This document shows positions 54,746-62,098 of a stretch of 64,000 nt of DNA, piece by piece. A program made the position numbers and the translations under genes. The DNA lies in assembly GCA_002021875.1 (NCBI GenBank), contig CP018627.1:3720001-3784000 (forward strand), read 5' to 3'. The notes beneath the pieces were generated by a model. It was not told where the DNA came from. It worked only from the letters and a program-made list of their open reading frames with translations, and did not search any database. Numbering within the stretch: position 1 is the stretch's first letter; every line of letters starts with the position of its first letter. This stretch comes from Streptomyces hygroscopicus (GTDB lineage Bacteria > Actinomycetota > Actinomycetes > Streptomycetales > Streptomycetaceae).

Positions 54746-57700
54746 TCACTTCTGGTTCCTGCCGCAGCAGTTCTTGAACTTGCGTCCCGTGCGCATCATG
54801 CAGGGGCACGGGCTGTTCCTGCTCGGCCGAACCACAGTGAGCGGTACAGCGCCGCCGACTGTGTGGCCCAAAGCGATGGCGCGAAAAAGATAGGACGGAT
54901 CGTCTGCGGCCATGCCTTGCAGGTTCCTGCCGATGACTACGGTCAACGATCCTTGAAGTGCTCTCTGGTACCAGTGTGGGTAGAAGTTGAGCGGAAACGG
55001 TGGCAGGAGCAGTCCGTGCGGGCCGACGATGGACAGTCTGTGGTCTTCCAAGCGCGCTTTGACGCACCTGTTGTCGACGGCGGGAATATGACGCAAGGCC
55101 AGAGTCTGTCCGTCCTCGGTGGAGAGCATGCTCAGGAGGTTGGTGAAGCCAGCTTCCCGGTAACGCCGAAGGATGAGATCGATGCTCCCGCTGTCCTGGC
55201 TGACGGGACCGAATCCTCCGTAGCAGTCGGCGATGATGCCTGCGCTGTCCCCGCCGAACAGGAAGCACTCGACCTCGTAGTTCTCGGAGGCCTGCGTCGG
55301 CGCTGGGCCCTCCGCCTGGAGCACGGATGATGGCATGCAGTGCGGGTGTGCCAGGGTCAGGACAACCTGGCCTGCCCGCGCATGGCGCAGGGCGAGGAGT
55401 TCGGCCTCTCCCGTCTCATCGATCAGCAGGTTGCATGCCGCGCACGTCTGCCGTGAGTTCTCGAGCCGGACCAGGAGCTCCCCGATGTCCGCTCCGGCAA
55501 GTTCTTGACGGATGGTGTCCGAAATGGTGATCTTTCTCGTCCTGGTCTCGGTACGGGAGCTGCCGGCAGCATGAGGGGGCCCGGACACAGGCCCTTGCTG
55601 CAAGCGGTCCTTGAGAGCCTCGATGAATGCCATGACGCGGTCGTCGAGGCGCCTGCCGTAGCCGGTCAGATCGCTGAACGGGGGCGTGTCGCCGGCTGGC
55701 GATGTCTCATAGTGCAATGCCAGGAGGTGAAGGAGCGCCTGCGCTGCGTCTGACCAGTTGTCGAGGTCGTGATGGAGGCAGAACGCTTCGCGTGCGTGTG
55801 TGCGGGATAGGTCGGTACTCCCGAGCGCGTGGTACGCCCGGGCCAGGTTGAGGTGGCAGGTGGCGAGACTCGGTCTGTCGCCGAGTTGCTCGCTGAGCGA
55901 CAAGGAAGCGTGAAACTCCGCGACCGCCTGCTCGAGGTCCCCGGCTTCTGCGTAGTGGGCACCCAGCCTGCAGTGCAGGACAACTTCGACGGACTTCATC
56001 CCCAACTGCTGAGCCCGGGGGATGAGATGGGTCAGCGAAACAACGGCCTCGGTCTCTCCGTTGCTGAGCCGGCACATCTCAGCGTGGGTGCGAGCGACGA
56101 TCAGGAGATGGTGATCGCGCCTCTCAGAGGCTATCTCGGCCGCCTTGTCGTACTGGTCGACTGCTTCTGGCCAATCGCCGTGGCGTGCATGCGCGTTGCC
56201 CAGAGCAAGACGGCAGTCAAGGATCCCCGAGGCATGGCCGGCCCGCTCGTACAGGTCGAGTGCCTCGGTGATGGAGGACATGGCCTCCTTGTGCAGGTCT
56301 CGGCGCGAATAGACCGTGGCCAAGGCGCGCAGTGCTTTGGCTTTGGTGGTCGGTCTGGTGGTGGCGGATGTCGCCGAGACGATGGATCGGAGGATCGCGG
56401 CTCCCTCTTGCCATCGTCCTGCAACGATGAGGGCTTCCCCCAGGGCCGCTCTGATCTGGTCCAGTGACTGCTTGTCGTCCGTGGCCTCGAGACAACCGGC
56501 AGCTTCAGTAAACAGGTCGATGGCTTCGTCGATCTGCCCCAGTTGCCAGAGGTACTTGGCCTTCTTCTGCAGTGCCTCGGCCAGGGCACCCGGGTGGTCA
56601 ATCGATCGGGCCATGTCGAGCGCCTCTGCGAAGTACTTCTCTGCTTCAGCGAGCTGCCCAAGACCCCCGTGGTAGGTGGCAAGGTAGGCCAGGGAGCGTG
56701 CTGCGTGCTCGTAGTCGCTGATCTCGTACGCCAGGTTGGCGCACTCCGCGAGAAGAGCGGCAGCTTGGTCGATGTCTGCCTGGCCCGCAGCTTGATCGCC
56801 AAGCCGGAAGAGAACTCTCACCTGGCCCTGGACATCGCCCGTGTCCCGGTAGATGGCGAGCGCGGTCTGAAGCGGCTGCGGCGGAGCCGATTCCGGGCGC
56901 TCCTCGAGGGGCGCCTCTGCCAGTTCCATCAGAGCCTTGGCTTCCCACTCCCGGCTTCCCACACCACGCGCACGCTCGATGTCCTGGCAGGCTTCATGGG
57001 CTGCCTCAGTCGAACGGCCTGTGCGGCGCAGCAGAGCGGAGATCGCTCCACGGCTGGCAAGGTCAGCAGGGCTCCCCGGCACGGACATGTTCTTGCTGTT
57101 CAGGAGGTATTCCTCAGCCCGGCGGAATTGGCCGATCGCGGCGTGAGCCAGGCCGAGATTGCTCAGGACGTGGGCCAATGCGGAGCGATCGTCGGTGATC
57201 CGCCAGAAGGGCAGACCACGACGCAGCAGCGGGATGGCTTCTCGGCTGCGCCCGAGGTTGATCAGCAGCGTGCTCAGGCCCAGCTCTGCCTGGAACATCT
57301 GGTACAGGTTGCCTGTCTCGTGCGCTGTCCGGGCGCTGCTTTGCAAGAGTTCGGCAGCGCGCTGGCTGTCGCCGAGGTGAGCGGCAACCGCGGCCAGGTT
57401 GTGCTGAGCCGACGATGTCCATTCGGGCTCTCCGCAACGCGTGCCTGCCTCAAGCACGCACAGATAGACGCGTTCGAGATCACTCCAGTGGCTGCGGTGT
57501 GCCAGAAAGCCCGTGAGATCCGAGGCCAAATGGACCAGGGGTTCCCACACTTCGTGCTGCCGGGCCAATGCCGTCATCGCCACGGCGCCCGGACGGTCAG
57601 CGTCAAGCGTGCGTAGGGCGCCCGCGTTGCTCTGCGCGGGCACAGTCGCTTCCTCGTCCATGAAGCCGATCGACTCCGTCGCGGACCGTGTGCGGACGGC

Positions 57701-59359
57701 CAGCATGACGCACGTCTGACGAATGACGGCTTCACGACGCGTTTCGGAGACGGCAGCTGACCTATGTCGCGCGAATCGGTGCAGGATGTCATGAAGCACA
57801 TACCGGTCTTCATCAATCTGCTCGATGAGACAGAGTTCGAAGAGCGAGTCGAGCAGGTCCGCGACTTCGTCGACGTAGACCTCGTCGAATTCCTCCAACG
57901 AGCTGACTTTGGAGGCAGCAACGACATCCGTTGTGACCGACATGTGCGGCAAAACACCAAGGGTGGTGAAGAGGTCCGCCTGCTCAGGACTCAGGGCCGC
58001 AAAGCTTCGCTCAAGCACAGGCAGGAGCGCGTCCTGACCGGCTTTGAGGGTCCGCACCCCACGGTCAGGGCTGGTCACTGCCTCAAGGAAACGACTCACA
58101 CTAGCCCTGGGGCGGCTCGCCAAATGAGCGGCTGCAATCTGCAGAGCGAGCGGATGTCCTGCGCACGCTTCAGCCAGGGCCGACACCTGCTCATCGGTAA
58201 GCCGATCGTGGCCTGCGATGGCGCGTACCAGCTCTTCACCGTGCACAGCAGACAGCGGCTGGAGCTCGATAGGACGGACTACACCAGTGAGCCCACTCAG
58301 CTTGGCCCGACTCGTACACACAAGCGCGAAGGGCCCATCCATCCGCAGAACATCCAGGAGAGCTTCCTCCGAGGTGACGTCGTCGATGAAGAGAAGCACT
58401 CTGCTGTGAGCCAATGACGTGCGGAGCAACGCCAGCTGCTGTGCACGTTCTTCGGGAAGGGGGCCCTTGTCGGAACCGAGAACCCGCAACAGTGCCGGCA
58501 CCAGATCGGCCGACTGCCCGTCCTCGACCGACAGGGAGAGGTTAAGGTGAACTTGCCCGTCCGGGTACGTCTTGGCGGCCAGTGTGGACAGCCGTAGAGC
58601 AACAGCGCTCTTGCCGATCCCAGGGGCCCCCGTCACCACCACAGCCCGCCGGCTCCCCTGCCCATAACCTTCCAGCACACTGAGACCCTCGGCGACTTCA
58701 GCCTCACGTCCGAGCAGGGAGCGCACTTCCCGAGGCAAACCGGAAGCTGCGCAGGAACTGGGACCGAGGGAAGTTCCTTCCAATTGCTTGACGAACTCAT
58801 CCAGCCGCGCCAGTACGTCGCCAGGCAATACCGCATCGGCGTTGGCGTGGCGGATCTCCTTGCTGTCGTCCAGAAGCCGGCAGATCTTGTCGTAGTGCCA
58901 GACCTCCACCCCCTTGAGCGGCAGACAGAGTGCGTGCGCGCGCTCCCAGAGCGCGGTCTCGACGCGATCGATGCCCCCGGTCCCAGGGACCGACGACAGC
59001 ACGACGTTGGTGGCGACCAGCAGGTAGTCGGGCACGCGTCCGTTGCGGACACGATTCGACTCCGGATTCGCCCATTCCTCCAACTCGGCAATCATGTGGC
59101 CTATCAGCCACTTTGCATTATTGGCAGCGTCCTCCGGGCGCTTGCGGAACTTCGCCTGGAGCACGCCGTAGCCGGCCCAAGGAGCATCAGGCGTGGGGAA
59201 ACTGCTCAAGTTTTCGAAGGAGGCTTCGCGTCCACCATCGGGGCCATCGCCGAAGATCTGCACGGACGGCCCGAGCAAGCGCAGTGCCAACGCTTGGGAC
59301 AACTCCTCGAACCGCTGTGGTCCGAGGCGGGTGAGGGCATAGTCGTTCATGGTGGGCAT
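54746..59359 (-). CDS. PD-(D/E)XK nuclease - NB-ARC STAND - TPR - SEC-C protein
   Basis: This is a protein of 1537 residues from ATG 59359 (ATG 59350 is an alternative; neither has a good ribosome binding site). Residues 5-170 resemble an Mrr-like PD-(D/E)XK nuclease: RFEELSQALALRLLG, GDGPDGGREASFE (D41, E45), then VLQAKF with Q68 and K70 forming the QxK part. The NB-ARC/STAND ATPase follows, with Walker A GAPGIGKSAV at 244-253 and Walker B RVLLFIDDV at 320-328, then a winged-helix region with YVLHDILHRFARHRSA. About 700 residues of TPR repeats act as the likely sensor. The last 250 residues include a CAACN zinc-type pair and a terminal SEC-C motif, PCPCMMRTGRKFKNCC. The layout is that of antiviral STAND (Avs-type) nucleases. 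Confidence 0.85.
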   Translation of the reverse strand: MPTMNDYALTRLGPQRFEELSQALALRLLGPSVQIFGDGPDGGREASFENLSSFPTPDAPWAGYGVLQAKFRKRPEDAANNAKWLIGHMIAELEEWANPESNRVRNGRVPDYLLVATNVVLSSVPGTGGIDRVETALWERAHALCLPLKGVEVWHYDKICRLLDDSKEIRHANADAVLPGDVLARLDEFVKQLEGTSLGPSSCAASGLPREVRSLLGREAEVAEGLSVLEGYGQGSRRAVVVTGAPGIGKSAVALRLSTLAAKTYPDGQVHLNLSLSVEDGQSADLVPALLRVLGSDKGPLPEERAQQLALLRTSLAHSRVLLFIDDVTSEEALLDVLRMDGPFALVCTSRAKLSGLTGVVRPIELQPLSAVHGEELVRAIAGHDRLTDEQVSALAEACAGHPLALQIAAAHLASRPRASVSRFLEAVTSPDRGVRTLKAGQDALLPVLERSFAALSPEQADLFTTLGVLPHMSVTTDVVAASKVSSLEEFDEVYVDEVADLLDSLFELCLIEQIDEDRYVLHDILHRFARHRSAAVSETRREAVIRQTCVMLAVRTRSATESIGFMDEEATVPAQSNAGALRTLDADRPGAVAMTALARQHEVWEPLVHLASDLTGFLAHRSHWSDLERVYLCVLEAGTRCGEPEWTSSAQHNLAAVAAHLGDSQRAAELLQSSARTAHETGNLYQMFQAELGLSTLLINLGRSREAIPLLRRGLPFWRITDDRSALAHVLSNLGLAHAAIGQFRRAEEYLLNSKNMSVPGSPADLASRGAISALLRRTGRSTEAAHEACQDIERARGVGSREWEAKALMELAEAPLEERPESAPPQPLQTALAIYRDTGDVQGQVRVLFRLGDQAAGQADIDQAAALLAECANLAYEISDYEHAARSLAYLATYHGGLGQLAEAEKYFAEALDMARSIDHPGALAEALQKKAKYLWQLGQIDEAIDLFTEAAGCLEATDDKQSLDQIRAALGEALIVAGRWQEGAAILRSIVSATSATTRPTTKAKALRALATVYSRRDLHKEAMSSITEALDLYERAGHASGILDCRLALGNAHARHGDWPEAVDQYDKAAEIASERRDHHLLIVARTHAEMCRLSNGETEAVVSLTHLIPRAQQLGMKSVEVVLHCRLGAHYAEAGDLEQAVAEFHASLSLSEQLGDRPSLATCHLNLARAYHALGSTDLSRTHAREAFCLHHDLDNWSDAAQALLHLLALHYETSPAGDTPPFSDLTGYGRRLDDRVMAFIEALKDRLQQGPVSGPPHAAGSSRTETRTRKITISDTIRQELAGADIGELLVRLENSRQTCAACNLLIDETGEAELLALRHARAGQVVLTLAHPHCMPSSVLQAEGPAPTQASENYEVECFLFGGDSAGIIADCYGGFGPVSQDSGSIDLILRRYREAGFTNLLSMLSTEDGQTLALRHIPAVDNRCVKARLEDHRLSIVGPHGLLLPPFPLNFYPHWYQRALQGSLTVVIGRNLQGMAADDPSYLFRAIALGHTVGGAVPLTVVRPSRNSPCPCMMRTGRKFKNCCGRNQK

Positions 59360-59381
59360 GGTCGTACACAGCACTGACAAT

Positions 59382-59396
59382 GAGACGCAGCGTCTC
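59382..59396. promoter_or_regulatory. 15-base inverted repeat upstream of STAND gene
   Basis: GAGACGC and GCGTCTC flank a single A, making a perfect 7-base inverted repeat 23 bases before the start of the STAND nuclease gene. Its position suits an operator over a promoter with a very short leader. No partner copy was noticed. Confidence 0.4.
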
Positions 59397-59763
59397 GTCC
59401 GAGCCAGGGCGTATGGAGCGTGCTGCAGCCCTGCGCCGCGGAGGCGACCCGAGCGGCACGGTCGTGGTGCCTCACTCTCGGGGCTCCGTCAAGTCGGGTG
59501 GGTCACCGTGGCGGAAATCAGGTGCCCGCACGACCTGGCACCGTTTGGCGTGGGTGATCGGATCTGCGGAAGCCTGCTCCTCTATCCGCCCGACCCCGCC
59601 TCACGGCCGACCGACGAGTATCGGTCGCGCTGAACTTGCTCGGGGTCACACACCGATCGATGCGGGATCGCAAGCATGGCTGGGACCATGCCTACTCGCT
59701 GTCTCGCCAAGTGGATGACCTTCGTCTCCTACACCAGTTCGACAACCCTCACATCTTGTGCCG
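59397..59763. other. gap of 367 bases, no recognised gene
   Basis: This stretch lies between the upstream region of the STAND gene and the IS21 element. Frames are short and lack coding character. The last part was continuous with 61993 onwards before the IS21 element inserted. Confidence 0.4.
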
Positions 59764-59855
59764 TGTCGGCGAAACCTCAAAAGTGGACCACTGTCGGTCT
59801 CCCAAAGTTGACCCCCTTCGAGGGTCTGGCTCGTTGAGTCAGGCCGGGAGGATGG

Positions 59856-61103
59856 GTGATCGACGTGGAGGACTGGGCGGAGATCCGCCGGCTGCACCGC
59901 TCTGAGGAGATGCCGATCCGGGCGATCGCCAGGCACCTGGGGATCTCACGGAACACGGTTCGCCGGGCCCTGGCGGGCAACACACCACCGAAGTACCAGC
60001 GCCAGCCGAGGGGATCGATCGTGGACGCGGTCGAGCCGCAGATCAGGGATTTTCTGCAGCGGTTCCCGGAGATGCCGGCGACAGTGATCGCTGAGCGGAT
60101 CGGCTGGCAGCATTCGTATGAGGTCGTCAAGCGACGGGTCCGTGAACTGCGGCCGGTCTATCGGGCGGCGGATCCGGTGTCGCGGACGGGCTATGAGCCG
60201 GGTGAACTGGCCCAGTGTGACTTGTGGTTCCCGCCGGTGGACATCCCGCTCGGCTTCGGGCAGACCGCGAGCCCGCCGGTGCTGGTGATCGTGGCCGGCT
60301 ATTCGCGGTGGATCACAGCGAGGATGTTGCCGACGAGGACCGCGGCCGACCTGACCGCGGGCCACTGGAGACTGCTGACCGGTCTCGGGGCTGTGCCGAA
60401 AGCTCTGGTCTGGGACAACGAGGGAGCTGTCGGATCGTGGCGGGGTGGACGGCCGCATCTGACCGAGGACTTCGCGGCGTTCGCCGGCCTGCTGGGCATC
60501 CGGATCATCCAGTGCCGTCCCGGTGATCCGGAAGCGAAGGGGCTGGTCGAGCGGGCCAACGGCTATCTGGAGACCTCATTCCTGCCCGGCCGCGTCTTCG
60601 CCTCGCCGACCGACTTCAACATCCAGCTGGCCGACTGGCTGGCCAGGGCCAACCGCCGGATCCACCGCACCTTGCAGGCCCGTCCCTCGGACCGGGTCGA
60701 GGCGGACACTGCCCGGATGCTGCCCATCCCGCCCGTCGATCCGCCGGGCTGGTGGCGGTCCAGCCTGCGGCTCCCGCGCGATCACTACGTCCGCATCGAC
60801 ACCAACGACTACTCCATCCACCCCCTCGCGATCGGCCGACGCATCGAGGTCAGGGCCGACCTGGACCAGGTCCTTGCCTTCTGTGAGGGCACCGAGGTCG
60901 CCCGGCATGCCCGCTGCTGGGCACGGCATCAGTCCATCACCGACCCCACCCATGCGGCCGCTACGGCAGCCGGCCGGGCGGCAGCCCGACAGCGGCCGGT
61001 GCCCGCGGACCAGCTGGAGGTCGAGCAACGGCCCCTGGAGACCTACGACCGGATCTTCGGCGTCATCGACGGCGGACTGACCACAGGCGAAGGAGTCGCG
61101 TGA
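59856..61103 (+). CDS. istA: IS21-family transposase IstA
   Basis: The product is 415 residues from GTG 59856. An N-terminal helix-turn-helix (EMPIRAIARHLGISRNTVRR) precedes the integrase core with CDLWFPPVDIPLG (first Asp), ALVWDNEGAVGSW (second Asp) and GDPEAKGLVERANGYLE (Glu). The C-terminal beta region is SIHPLAIGRRIEVRADLDQV. It is complete, and the stop overlaps the istB start region. Confidence 0.93.
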   Translation: MIDVEDWAEIRRLHRSEEMPIRAIARHLGISRNTVRRALAGNTPPKYQRQPRGSIVDAVEPQIRDFLQRFPEMPATVIAERIGWQHSYEVVKRRVRELRPVYRAADPVSRTGYEPGELAQCDLWFPPVDIPLGFGQTASPPVLVIVAGYSRWITARMLPTRTAADLTAGHWRLLTGLGAVPKALVWDNEGAVGSWRGGRPHLTEDFAAFAGLLGIRIIQCRPGDPEAKGLVERANGYLETSFLPGRVFASPTDFNIQLADWLARANRRIHRTLQARPSDRVEADTARMLPIPPVDPPGWWRSSLRLPRDHYVRIDTNDYSIHPLAIGRRIEVRADLDQVLAFCEGTEVARHARCWARHQSITDPTHAAATAAGRAAARQRPVPADQLEVEQRPLETYDRIFGVIDGGLTTGEGVA

Positions 61104-61914
61104 TGTCCCCGACCAGCAGCAACAGCACGAGGGTCGAGAAGAGGGGCCGCGACGTCACCTCTGAACTGATCTATCTCACCAAGGCGCTGAAGGCCCCGGC
61201 CCTGCGGGATGCCGCCGGTCGGCTGGCCGAACGGGCCCGGTCGGAGGAATGGAGCCACGAGGAATACCTCGCCGCGTGCCTGCAACGGGAGGTCGCCGCC
61301 CGTGACAGTCACGGCGCCGAGGGCCGCATCCGGGCCGCCCGCTTCCCCTCCCGCAAGTCGATCGAGGACTTCGACTTCGACCATCAGCGGTCGATCAAGC
61401 GGGAGACCATCGCCCACCTGGGCACTCTCGACTTCGTGGTGGGGAAAGAGAACGTGATCTTCCTGGGGCCGCCGGGGACCGGGAAGACCCACCTGGCCAC
61501 CGGTCTGGGGATCCGGGCCTGTCAGGCCGGTCACCGCGTCGCGTTCGCCACCGCTGCCCAGTGGGTCACTCGTCTCGCCGAGGCCCATCAGGCAGGCAAG
61601 CTCAGTGACGAGCTCACCCGGCTCAGCCGGATCCCGCTGATCGTGGTCGATGAGGTCGGATACATCCCCTTCGAACCCGAGGCCGCGAACCTGTTCTTCC
61701 AGTTCATCTCCGGCCGCTACGAACACGCCTCCGTGATCGTCACGAGCAACAAGCCCTTCGGCCGCTGGGGAGAGGTCTTCGGCGATGACACCGTCGCCGC
61801 CGCGTGATCGACCGTCTCGTCCACCACGCCGAAGTGATCTCCCTCAAGGGCGACAGCTACCGCATGCGCGGCCGCGACCTCGGACGGATTCCACCCGCCA
61901 ACACAGGGGAATGA
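61103..61914 (+). pseudogene. istB: IS21 helper ATPase IstB, frameshifted near the end
   Basis: From ATG 61103 (GAAGGAG upstream) the protein has the DnaC-like AAA+ features of IstB: VIFLGPPGTGKTHLA (Walker A), LIVVDEVGYIPF (Walker B) and SVIVTSNKPFGRW (sensor 1). The reading frame ends early at 61807 after DDTVAAA. One base appears to be missing there, because the usual continuation IDRLVHHAEVISLKGDSYRM follows in the next frame to 61914. About 37 C-terminal residues are lost, which may impair transposition. Confidence 0.85.
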
Positions 61915-62098
61915 ACAACATCAACTAACGGACCGGGGTCCGACTTCGGAGACCAGCACCGGGTCACCTTTGAGAAACCACCGACAGTGCCGCGTCAACT
62001 CACCGCCTTGGCTTGGCTCCTACGGTGTCCGAGACGCCACGTCGAGCCCACAGAGGCCTCTACGATGTCGGTTCAGCCCGACAGTCTTGTGGAGCACC

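Larger units (their letters stand above)
59764..61986 (+). mobile_element. IS21-family element with 6-base target duplication
   Basis: This 2223-base element has imperfect inverted ends beginning TGTCGG at the left and, read inward, TGTCGG at the right. Both ends carry a second internal block, GGTCTCC and then GACCCC. GTGCCG at 59758-59763 is repeated directly at 61987-61992, a target duplication of a size normal for this family. The insertion is therefore simple and probably recent. Confidence 0.85.
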
